Of a DNA stretch of 64,000 bases, positions 28,832 through 37,546 are shown in pieces. The translations under genes were made by a program, and so were the position numbers. The DNA comes from an uncultured Clostridia bacterium. GTDB taxonomy: Bacteria > Bacillota > Clostridia > UBA1381. A model generated the notes under the pieces. The model was not told the origin of the DNA, did no database searches, and saw only the letters and a program-made list of their open reading frames with translations. Numbering within the stretch: position 1 is the first letter of the stretch; every line of letters starts with the position of its first letter. The DNA lies in assembly GCA_947631085.1 (NCBI GenBank), contig CANRJY010000002.1, positions 124,001 through 188,000 of the forward strand. Direction: 5' to 3'.

Positions 28832-31800
28832 TTACTTTTGCGGAACATATTCGGCTGTGCTTCCGAGCGTCGGCGTCATACCCGCCGCGCTGTTCCATAT
28901 AAATACTCTTACGGTGTAATCCGCCGCGTTATTCTTGAATTTAAGCTGCTTTTCAAATGTTATGTTCGTATTGACCTCCTGAGGCTCAATAATACATTCC
29001 ACAAGCTTATTGTCCGAGCTGTAAAGCGCGCCTATTATCGAGATGCTTTCGTCTTTATCCGCCGTACCGAGCACAGATACCGTGTCGCCCTCGACGCCGC
29101 TTATCACATATGTTCCCACAGCGGGCAGCTGAGGCTGAGGCGTGGGTACCGGCGTTTCTTCGGGCGCGGGTGTTTCGTCAGGCGCTGTTGTTTCCTCGGG
29201 CGCAGCCGTTTGATCAGGCGCGGTTGTTTCGTCGGGTGCAGCCGTTTGATCAGGTGCGGTTGTTTCGTCGGGTGCCTGTGTTTGATCCGGCGCTGTCGTC
29301 TCGGACGGCGCCGATGTTTCATCAGGCGCACCCGTTTCCTCGGGCGCGGTCGTTTCATCAGGAATATTTGTCGGTTCCGGCGTTATTTGCGGCTCCTCGC
29401 TCGGAACGGGCGTGGGTGCCGGCGTTGGTACAGGTGTGGGTACCGGAGTCGGTACAGGTGTGGGTACCGGTGTGGGTACCGGCGTTGGTACAGGTGTGGG
29501 TACCGGCGTTGGCACCGGAGTCGGTACAGGTGTGGGTACCGGCGTCGGCTTAGACGTTGGTACCAGCGTGGGTACCGGCGTTGGTTTCGCCGTTGGTACC
29601 GGAGTTGGAACAGGCGTAGGTGTTGTTTCTACGATGTCATTTTGTCTTACTCCTATTAAAATATTATCAACACCAAGATTTGCCGTCGCACTTCCTCTTG
29701 TGCATCCGCTTACTCCGGTCACGCTAAGCTTCGGAACAGTGCCTTTTGTTGTTCCCGAACCAAGTGTAAATGTATTTTGAAGCGTGTATTGTCCGCCTCC
29801 GGTTTTTGTATATACATTTACCTCGTTGCTTGCTCTCATATATTCAACCTTGATTCCGTACCACCATGATGTCTGTGAATATGAAAAGTTTTGAATCGTA
29901 GTGTCAAGCGGCTTCGTGTCCGACGAACCCTTTGAGAAATAATCGCTGAACACAAGCTTACCGCTGTCCGCGGTTTTTATTTCAAACGCTCTGCCGTCCG
30001 CAGCTGTCGTATATGTATTGCTTGCGCTGACGCTTTTTGTGTCTGCAACTCTAAGCAAAATATTATCCTTATTCGTGTCGCCCGGTTTAAAATCAACCTG
30101 GAAAACGAGCTTGCCCGAGCTCAGCGGGGTTTCCGGATTATATGCCCATCCGTCCTGTCCGTTACCCGCGTCATTGAAGTGCAGATAATTTCCGCTGCCG
30201 TTATCCGGAGATTCAATCTTCGGCTTATTTGTTGATGTTTTGAACATTACAGAGAGTTCTTTTCCTGCTCCGTTGGCAATCTTTTCGCCGTCGTTATATT
30301 CCGTTCCCGAAGTTATATTGTCAAAATTCCATGTTTCGCTTGATATTGTCTCGGCGGTAAGCTTTATTTCGGCAGTAGTTCCAAGTTCCTCGTTTGAAAC
30401 GGTGATTTTTCCGCTTGCTTCCATATATCCGTCACATTTTGCGGTATAATCATAAGAACCGTTCTGAAGCTTTATTTTTACATTACCGCTTGAATCCGTA
30501 ACATAATTTTTTGCATTTATGTTGACCGTCGCATTTGCAAGAGCCTTTCCGGTGCTGTCCTTAACGGTTATTGTGGACTCTGCTATGAACAACTCCGCGC
30601 CGAGATAATAGCTGAGATGCGGAGGCTGATTATATGCCGTATTCTGCCATGCTATCGCGCAGCGATATTGACTGTCGTGCATAAGCGTTGTCAACATATA
30701 CTTTGTCGGGCAAAGCGAAAGGAAAACTCTCAGTCCCGTATTGTCGGATTTTCTCAAAATAATTTCCTCGCGCCAGTCGCCGAACAAATCAGCCTGCAGA
30801 CACGGATTATACTTTGTATCGTTATTGGTAGATACCCCGTCTAAAGGCAGTAATCTGCCGAAAGACAAGGAATTATCGTCCCATTTCTGTATTCTGCCTT
30901 TGTCATAATGCTCACGGTATATATCCCCGTCCCAATATATCGGAAAGTTACCATATGACTGTTTGTTGTCATGCAGTGTTGTACTTGTTAAAAGAGTACC
31001 GTCAATAGTACGAACTCCAAATGCCGAGTCCCAAGCGAGAACGCCGTATTTCGGACTGAAATTATCCATTACGCCTCTGCCATCGTCATCGGTGGAGGTA
31101 TAATGCCAAAACGCCTTACCGTCCGCCGAGCGGAATCCGATTCCCCAGTTTGGACTGTCCTCAAGCGGAGCGAATATTTCCTGCTTACCGTCATTGTTGA
31201 AGTCGGAAACGTGCAGAGCGTCTCCATGACCCCAACCCATTGAATGCAAAAGCGATCCGTTATCGTCAAGAGCCGCGCTTCCGTAAACTATTTCATCCTT
31301 GCCGTCGTTATCCAAATCGGCTATCGACAGGTTATGATTTCCCTGTCCGTAAAATGGGTCGCTCTTGTTGCTGCCGCTGTCTTTTTTCCAAACCTCGGTA
31401 AGGTTTGTTCCGTCCCAATTATATGCCACAACAACAGACTTTGCATAATAACCTCTGCACATAATAAGACTCGGTTTCTTTCCGTCAAGATATGCCGTGC
31501 CGGCAAGGAAACGATCCATTCTGTTAGAGCTGCTCTTGTCTCCCCAATCACTTAATTGTCCTCTTTGGGGATCGTAATCGATCGTCTGCATCGCCTTTCC
31601 AGTTTCTCCGTTGAATATCGTCAGATATTCGGGACCTTGTATTATTCTTCCGTCCGAGCCCACATAAGATTTTTCATTATCGGTGGCATTTTTTATTGTA
31701 TCCGTATTTCCCGCCGCGGTAACATATGCGCCCGTGCCGTCTTTCGAGCCTGGAGCCGTTTTCATAGCTACCTCCGCCTTACCGTCGCAGTCGTAGTCGT

Positions 31801-32521
31801 AAACCTGGAACTGCGTATAGTGCGCGCCGGCGCGGATATTTTGACCGAGATCTATGCGCCATTTTTTTGTTCCGTTCATTTCGTAACAGTCTATATATAC
31901 GTTTCCTGTTACTCCGCCGCCTGCGTTATCTTTGGAATTGCTGGGATCCCATTTTAAAATAATCTCATACTCGCCGTCGCCGTCAACATCGCCGACGGAA
32001 GCGTCGTTTGCCGTATATGTACAGCCGCCTGTTCCGTTAGGGGGAGTTTCCGTGGCTATATCAAAATACGCATACGGAGCATTTTTATAAGAAGAATTTA
32101 CCGCTCCCGTATATACGGGAAACACATCTGACCGGGCTCCTACCGTGCTGCCCGAGACCGCCGCAACGGTATATTTTGAGGACGTATTTCCTGCCGTATC
32201 AATATAGTTTGTGTTATGCAGCTTCTCTTTTATAAGGGTTCCGTCTCTGTAAATATTAAAGCATGTTGACGCTGATTCATTACCCAATAATCTCCAGCTC
32301 AAATACATACCGCTTCCGTTTGAAACATTCGAGCTCTGATTTTTAGCCGCAAATCCGCCTCTTGATATTGTTTCCATTTTGCGCGAATTATAGTCGGAAT
32401 GCACATATGCGGTTCCGTCACTTCTCACATCCACGGTACCGGCAGTTACCGCCATAGCTGGTACCGCGCCGGAGAACATCATCGCTGCGCATGTCATTAA
32501 ACTGATAAATCGTTTCTTCAT
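28832..32521 (-). CDS. Secreted rhamnogalacturonan lyase (PL11-type) with Pro/Thr-rich linker and C-terminal 'FIW' module
   Basis: 1229 aa; signal peptide; [76 protein letters not shown]. Confidence 0.9.
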   Translation of the reverse strand: MKKRFISLMTCAAMMFSGAVPAMAVTAGTVDVRSDGTAYVHSDYNSRKMETISRGGFAAKNQSSNVSNGSGMYLSWRLLGNESASTCFNIYRDGTLIKEKLHNTNYIDTAGNTSSKYTVAAVSGSTVGARSDVFPVYTGAVNSSYKNAPYAYFDIATETPPNGTGGCTYTANDASVGDVDGDGEYEIILKWDPSNSKDNAGGGVTGNVYIDCYEMNGTKKWRIDLGQNIRAGAHYTQFQVYDYDCDGKAEVAMKTAPGSKDGTGAYVTAAGNTDTIKNATDNEKSYVGSDGRIIQGPEYLTIFNGETGKAMQTIDYDPQRGQLSDWGDKSSSNRMDRFLAGTAYLDGKKPSLIMCRGYYAKSVVVAYNWDGTNLTEVWKKDSGSNKSDPFYGQGNHNLSIADLDNDGKDEIVYGSAALDDNGSLLHSMGWGHGDALHVSDFNNDGKQEIFAPLEDSPNWGIGFRSADGKAFWHYTSTDDDGRGVMDNFSPKYGVLAWDSAFGVRTIDGTLLTSTTLHDNKQSYGNFPIYWDGDIYREHYDKGRIQKWDDNSLSFGRLLPLDGVSTNNDTKYNPCLQADLFGDWREEIILRKSDNTGLRVFLSLCPTKYMLTTLMHDSQYRCAIAWQNTAYNQPPHLSYYLGAELFIAESTITVKDSTGKALANATVNINAKNYVTDSSGNVKIKLQNGSYDYTAKCDGYMEASGKITVSNEELGTTAEIKLTAETISSETWNFDNITSGTEYNDGEKIANGAGKELSVMFKTSTNKPKIESPDNGSGNYLHFNDAGNGQDGWAYNPETPLSSGKLVFQVDFKPGDTNKDNILLRVADTKSVSASNTYTTAADGRAFEIKTADSGKLVFSDYFSKGSSDTKPLDTTIQNFSYSQTSWWYGIKVEYMRASNEVNVYTKTGGGQYTLQNTFTLGSGTTKGTVPKLSVTGVSGCTRGSATANLGVDNILIGVRQNDIVETTPTPVPTPVPTAKPTPVPTLVPTSKPTPVPTPVPTPVPTPVPTPVPTPVPTPVPTPVPTPVPTPVPTPAPTPVPSEEPQITPEPTNIPDETTAPEETGAPDETSAPSETTAPDQTQAPDETTAPDQTAAPDETTAPDQTAAPEETTAPDETPAPEETPVPTPQPQLPAVGTYVISGVEGDTVSVLGTADKDESISIIGALYSSDNKLVECIIEPQEVNTNITFEKQLKFKNNAADYTVRVFIWNSAAGMTPTLGSTAEYVPQK
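29130..29630 (-). repeat. Low-complexity tandem repeats encoding (ET)[11 protein letters not shown] and (VPTP)n linkers
   Basis: About 12-nt units ggtaccggtgtg/ggtacaggcgtt and 12/24-nt Asp-Glu-Thr/Ala-Pro units. Confidence 0.85.
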
Positions 32522-32637
32522 AAAAATACTCCCTTCATAAAAATAATATCATAATAAATTAATTATATACTATTAATAATAATTTTTCAAGCATAAAATT
32601 TCAAATTTTCGTCAGTTTTTACAAATTCATGATTTAA

Positions 32638-32672
32638 AACGAGCCGCCCTTTATTGCAGGGCGGCTCGCTGT
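32638..32672 (-). terminator. Terminator downstream of the second PL11 gene
   Basis: CGAGCCGCCCT ttattgc AGGGCGGCTCG. Confidence 0.7.
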
Positions 32673-32687
32673 CTGATTTTTGGGATT

Positions 32688-35600
32688 TTATTTAGCTTCT
32701 TTTTCAAGCTTGATGTTATCGTAATAATTATCTCCGCCGGCAGTTCTTCTGAATTTAATTTGCTTCAGCTTCCTGTCGCGTCCTTCGGTGAAATAGCCGT
32801 TTGCGGATATTATCGGAGTCGTCATATCGGGAGCTTCGCTGTATTTATCGCCGTGAGCGTAGATGCTTACAACGACTACATTGTCGGTAAGGTCGCCGTC
32901 TATAACCACACGGTACCATTTCTCGCCTTCAAGCTTCGTTTCCGAAAGCGCCGCCGCCTTGGGCGGTACCAAGTCGCTCGAATTATTCTGCGTCGCGCCG
33001 AGCAGGGTTTCATCACTCGTTGTATATAAAGCGTCCTGATAATCCATCATATGGAAGAACGAAGCGCTCGTGTCCTCCGCCGCCGCGACTCCGGTCGCCG
33101 CGTCAAACGCGTGAGCCGCATTGTCGAGATATGTTCTGAAATATCTTCCGTATCCCGAATTTACCGTAGTCTTGTCGATGTACATATCATACGAGAGCTT
33201 AAAACGTCCGTCTGATATCTCGTCGTCAAGAACATACTGAACACCCTTATCCGCGAGATGTATTTTCGGCGTGGCGTTTCCGCCTATGTCATCGCCGGTT
33301 TCCGACAAAGGCTCAAAATCTGTTCTTGTGGTCGTCGCCGAATCAGATGAGGTAACCCACTTGTTCTCAGCGTTATCTTCCATAAGGAAGTTTTCCGTTG
33401 ACTCAAACACCGTTTCAAATTCAGCGGGTTTGAGCGTGGGCGCAGGAGTGGGCGTCGGGGTCGGAGTCGGGGTCGGAGTCGGCTCCGGCGTAGGAGTCGG
33501 AACCGGCGTCGGCGTAGGCTCCGGCGTCGGCGTTACAACCGGCGTGGGAGTCGGAGGAGCGGGCGTCGGCGCGGGCGATGCAGCCGCAGCCGCGCTTATG
33601 GGCTCAACGCCCTCCGCTGTTTTCCACAGGAATACCTTCACCGTGTAATCCTTCGCTTTGTTGTCAAACTCTATCGTGTCCGAAACGGCTTTTTGAATTT
33701 CGGGATTTTCCGCCTTCTTTATCTTTGTTTCAACGAGCGTGCCGCCGTCGTAAAGCGCGCCTATGAGAGCAACGCTTTCATGCGCTTCCGATACCGCGTA
33801 CGAAACATTTACCTTGCTGCCCGATACGCTTGTTATTCTTACGTTGTCCGTCTCAGGCTCGGGAGTGATCTCAGGTATGTATGTCGGAGCAGGTCCGTCC
33901 GCCGCTACGCGCTTGTATGTGAGGTCGGAAATTCTCGGACTTGTCGTGATTCCGCCGGTGCCGTCCTTTTTAATATAGAAACGCATCGTCTCGAAGCTCG
34001 CGCCGTTCAGGTCGAATGTCTTTGTGTAAATATATCCGTCCGAGCTGAATGTATCATCCGAGCATCCCGAAATCGTTGCCGTGCATTTGCCGGCGCTGTA
34101 GTCGAAATCAAGAACCACATGCCATCTTACAAAGCTTCTGCCGAAGGTGTTTTCGCCTTCCGCTCTCAGTCTTTCCCAATTTGAAGCGCTTTCCGCTTCA
34201 CCGTCTCCGATTTTACTCATCGTACCTTGAGCCTTACCCGTCTGAGCCTGCGACAATTCGAGAATATTACTTCCGTCTTTGCCTATGAACTGCAAACCGA
34301 AGGTATACTCGTGTCCGTTCCAGCTCCAGCCGGAACCGCCTACATTCTTTATTCCGCCGTTTGTGAAGTTGAACGTCAGCGTAGCTCTGTTGTCGCTGTA
34401 GGCTTCGAATTTTTTCGTTATGTTCATGCCGTCCGCAGCGTCCTTCATGTCAAGAACAAGACCATTTTCGGTGCCGGTAAACGTTGCTCCCGAAGGTGCG
34501 GCAGCGTCGGCCGCGAAGGGGGTATCATTCGTCATATCGGTTTCCGAAAGCGGATATACAACAACATAGCAGTACGCTTTACGTCCGCCGTCATTGGTGC
34601 TTGCCTGAATGTATGTGGAGCCTTCCTTGCCCACCGCGGTAACATTTCCGTCCTGATCGACCGTTACAACACTGTCATCGCCGGATGACCATGTTACTGT
34701 CTTATCGGTCGCGTTTTCGGGCTCAATTATAGTCTTTACCTGTGACGTCATGCCCGCGCCGAGCTCCATCTGCGTCGGTGTTACGCTTATTTTTGTTACA
34801 TGGTTCTGATAGACGGTAACCTCGCACGCTGCCGAGAATGTTCCGTTTGTCGTGTCGTCCGCCGTAGCGGTTATTGTAGCCTTACCTTCCGAAACCGCCG
34901 TGATATGACCGCCGTCAACCGTCGCAACGTCCTCGTCCGACGACGTCCATGTGACCGCCTTATTCGTAGCCGCAAACGGGCTGAGCTGCGCGACAACGGA
35001 TACGTCTTTTCCTTTTTCTATTTCAACGCTGCTTTGCGAAAGCGTTATTCCGTCAACCGCAACTATGCCCGGTTTTTCGTATGTCACCTTTGTATACGGA
35101 TATGCCGGCGCGAGATAGTTGAGCTTATTGCCCGCCTCGTCCGTAGCGAGAGCCGCCGAGCCTATGTAGTAGCTCGTGTGCGGGGGCTGGTTATAGCCTA
35201 CGTTCTGCCATGCGATAGACTCTCTGTACTGCGCGTCGTGCATGAGCGTTGTAAGACGGTATGTCGTCGGTGACGTCGGAGCGATAATTCTCAAAACCGT
35301 GTCGTCATCGGCAGGCATGATTATTTCTTCTCTCCAGTCGCCCAAGACATCCGCGACAAGCGACGGATTACGTTTCGTGCTGTTGTTTGAATTTCCGGGG
35401 AGATAGCCCTGACCGTTAAAGAATATTCTGTCCGTGCCGCCTGTTGACGCATTATATTTAGCCATCTGGTTATCGTCCAAAAGCTCGCGTCCGAGATCCG
35501 CGTCCCAATATACGAGGAAATTACAGAAGCTTCTTGAGTTGCCGTTAGGCTTATTTCCCACAGAATTTCCCTTTAAATCATACGCGCCCGGATTTGACGC

Positions 35601-37133
35601 GTCCCAGCCGAGAGCGAGCGCGTCCGGATGAGTTGACGCGTACGCGTCGTCGATATTGTCCATTACGCCTCTGCCGTTATCGCTTGAAACCTTGTTGCTC
35701 CATATGGTTTGACCGGTTGCCGCCACTCTGAGCTGCTGACCTTCCTTGAAGCCCTCGCTGTCCTCCTTAACGGAGTATACCTCTGTGATACCGTCGTTGT
35801 TGAAGTCGGAAACGTGCATCGCGTCGCCGTGACCGAGCTGCGTGTTTCCGAGAACGGTCACGCCGTCGTCGTCAAGGCAAGCCGAGCCGTACACGATTTC
35901 GTCTCTGCCGTCATTGTCTATATCGGCAACCGAAAGGTTGTGGTTGCCCTCGCCGTACATCGTCGTGCCTTTTGTGCCGCCGTTATGCTCCCAAACGAGC
36001 GCTAGCTTTTCGCCGTCCCAGTTGTACGCGCGGATCATGGCTCTGTTGTAGTAGCCGCGGCACGCGATATAACTCGGGTGTACGCCGTCGAGATACGCGA
36101 CCGCCGCGAGATATCTTTCGCTTCGGTTCATCTTGTTGTCGCCGTAGTAGGAGCCGTCTTCGGGGCCGAGCGGGATCGCGTCCGTCGTGTATAACGGTCT
36201 GCCCGTTTCGCCGTCGAATATCGTGTAATACTCGGGACCGTTGTTGTTTCCCTTTCTTAACGTCGTCGCGTTATTGTCGGCATTTTTGATTTCATCCGTG
36301 TCGCCGACGGTGGTTACAAAAATCTTATCCCAGCCGCCGCTTGCGTTTTTAACGAGCGAATACGAGCCCGGAGCGGTGATCGTCGCCATTTCCGACTTGC
36401 CGTCGCCATCGAAATCGTAAACTATAAACTGCGCGTAATGCGCGCCCGCGGCGATATTGTTGCCAAGGTCTATGCGCCACATATAGCCGCCGCTGTCCGC
36501 GCTGATTTCATATGCGTCAAAAACGCAGTGACCGGTCGTATTTCCGCTTGCCGAATCCTTGGAATCATTAGGATCCCATTTTAAAACGATCTCATAATCG
36601 CCGTCGCCGTCGAGATCGCCGAGGCTCGCGTCATTGGCGCCGCCGCTGTCCTTGCCTCTTGTATAGTCCGAAAGAGCCGTTGTGTTCGCGTGAGCGATAT
36701 CTGTCGGCTTTGATATGGGAACGTCGTAATATGTAAAATTCGCGTCTCCCTTTGTCTGTACAGCCTGAACCTGCGGCTCGTTCGACGCGTCCTCGCCGGT
36801 GGGAACAACGGCGTATTTGTCGTTTACCGTACCCGTCTTGTCCGTGTAGCAGGTAGCGTCGTGAACGCCCGTCGTAGCGAGCAGCTCGCCGTTCTTGTAA
36901 ATGTCAAACGCCTGATTTTCAAGACTTTCCGTTCCGAACAGACGCCATGACAGATACACTCCCGTTGTGTTTTTTACCGCTATAAGTCCGCGGTTGAGCT
37001 TTTCCATCTGCCGCTCGTGCTCCTGATACTGCGGCGTTATCGCTTCCGCAGCCGATACACTTGCTGCCGCCGGTATAAGCGATACCACCATCGCGGCGCT
37101 CACCGCCGCGCTTAAAATTCTTTTTCTCAGCAT
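32688..37133 (-). CDS. Secreted rhamnogalacturonan lyase (PL11-type) with two Big_2-like Ig domains, 'FLW' module, TP-rich linker and C-terminal putative CBM
   Basis: NDASLGDLDGDGDYEIVLKWDPNDSKDSA, QYRESIAWQNVGYNQPPHTSYYIG; Big_2-like VTWTSSDEDVATVDGGHITAVSEGKATITA; start set at MLRKRILSAAVSAAMV. Confidence 0.9.
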   Translation of the reverse strand: MLRKRILSAAVSAAMVVSLIPAAASVSAAEAITPQYQEHERQMEKLNRGLIAVKNTTGVYLSWRLFGTESLENQAFDIYKNGELLATTGVHDATCYTDKTGTVNDKYAVVPTGEDASNEPQVQAVQTKGDANFTYYDVPISKPTDIAHANTTALSDYTRGKDSGGANDASLGDLDGDGDYEIVLKWDPNDSKDSASGNTTGHCVFDAYEISADSGGYMWRIDLGNNIAAGAHYAQFIVYDFDGDGKSEMATITAPGSYSLVKNASGGWDKIFVTTVGDTDEIKNADNNATTLRKGNNNGPEYYTIFDGETGRPLYTTDAIPLGPEDGSYYGDNKMNRSERYLAAVAYLDGVHPSYIACRGYYNRAMIRAYNWDGEKLALVWEHNGGTKGTTMYGEGNHNLSVADIDNDGRDEIVYGSACLDDDGVTVLGNTQLGHGDAMHVSDFNNDGITEVYSVKEDSEGFKEGQQLRVAATGQTIWSNKVSSDNGRGVMDNIDDAYASTHPDALALGWDASNPGAYDLKGNSVGNKPNGNSRSFCNFLVYWDADLGRELLDDNQMAKYNASTGGTDRIFFNGQGYLPGNSNNSTKRNPSLVADVLGDWREEIIMPADDDTVLRIIAPTSPTTYRLTTLMHDAQYRESIAWQNVGYNQPPHTSYYIGSAALATDEAGNKLNYLAPAYPYTKVTYEKPGIVAVDGITLSQSSVEIEKGKDVSVVAQLSPFAATNKAVTWTSSDEDVATVDGGHITAVSEGKATITATADDTTNGTFSAACEVTVYQNHVTKISVTPTQMELGAGMTSQVKTIIEPENATDKTVTWSSGDDSVVTVDQDGNVTAVGKEGSTYIQASTNDGGRKAYCYVVVYPLSETDMTNDTPFAADAAAPSGATFTGTENGLVLDMKDAADGMNITKKFEAYSDNRATLTFNFTNGGIKNVGGSGWSWNGHEYTFGLQFIGKDGSNILELSQAQTGKAQGTMSKIGDGEAESASNWERLRAEGENTFGRSFVRWHVVLDFDYSAGKCTATISGCSDDTFSSDGYIYTKTFDLNGASFETMRFYIKKDGTGGITTSPRISDLTYKRVAADGPAPTYIPEITPEPETDNVRITSVSGSKVNVSYAVSEAHESVALIGALYDGGTLVETKIKKAENPEIQKAVSDTIEFDNKAKDYTVKVFLWKTAEGVEPISAAAAASPAPTPAPPTPTPVVTPTPEPTPTPVPTPTPEPTPTPTPTPTPTPAPTLKPAEFETVFESTENFLMEDNAENKWVTSSDSATTTRTDFEPLSETGDDIGGNATPKIHLADKGVQYVLDDEISDGRFKLSYDMYIDKTTVNSGYGRYFRTYLDNAAHAFDAATGVAAAEDTSASFFHMMDYQDALYTTSDETLLGATQNNSSDLVPPKAAALSETKLEGEKWYRVVIDGDLTDNVVVVSIYAHGDKYSEAPDMTTPIISANGYFTEGRDRKLKQIKFRRTAGGDNYYDNIKLEKEAK
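33430..33590 (-). repeat. Tandem repeat encoding (TP)n linker
   Basis: ggcgtaggagtcgg-type degenerate 6/12-nt units; [23 protein letters not shown]. Confidence 0.8.
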
Positions 37134-37230
37134 ATTTTTTCTCCTCTCTCTTGTAAAAAATAGCATATATATTATTTTACACTATATTTATATTTTTTTC
37201 AAGTGTTTTTTCGTCATTATTCATGAAAAA

Positions 37231-37326
37231 TCAGGCTTGTATCCCGCCCATTACGGCTGCGACTATACACGGCACCACAAGCGTTATGAAAATCACCGCG
37301 GCAACAGTTAAAATCACCTTTTTCAT
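37231..37326 (-). CDS. 31-aa hydrophobic micropeptide, hypothetical
   Basis: Not in the ORF track: MKKVILTVAAVIFITLVVPCIVAAVMGGIQA; strong RBS GGAGGCGGGGAA; just upstream of the PL11 gene. Confidence 0.6.
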   Translation of the reverse strand: MKKVILTVAAVIFITLVVPCIVAAVMGGIQA

Positions 37327-37465
37327 TTCCCCGCCTCCTTGTCTTATTAATAACTATGCCGCGTAAAATCATGAAATGACCGCGCGCGGGCGATATTTAT
37401 TGTGAAAATTATACAAAAGCCGCATAGGCAAAATATAAAATTATACAAATTTATACACAATTTAC

Positions 37466-37494
37466 TTGACTATATCCCGATTTTATCTTATAAT
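37466..37494 (+). promoter_or_regulatory. SigA-type promoter for the hybrid kinase
   Basis: TTGACT-17 nt-TATAAT. Confidence 0.75.
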
Positions 37495-37546
37495 TAAATT
37501 AATGAATCATAAAGCGGGCTTTATCGCTTGCGCAAGGAGCTATAAT

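Noticed and set aside
29400-29640. CRISPR-like short repeats
   Set aside because: In-frame contiguous 12-nt codon repeats without spacers.
28709-29659. 316-aa Arg/Tyr-rich plus-strand ORF
   Set aside because: Antisense to the PL11 repeat region; composition not protein-like.
29412-29780. Plus-strand ORF encoding (GTGV)n
   Set aside because: Antisense read-through of the Pro-Thr repeat in the PL11 gene; no RBS, low complexity.
33271-33648. Plus-strand ORF with GVGVGVGSG repeat
   Set aside because: Antisense of the TP-rich linker of the second PL11.
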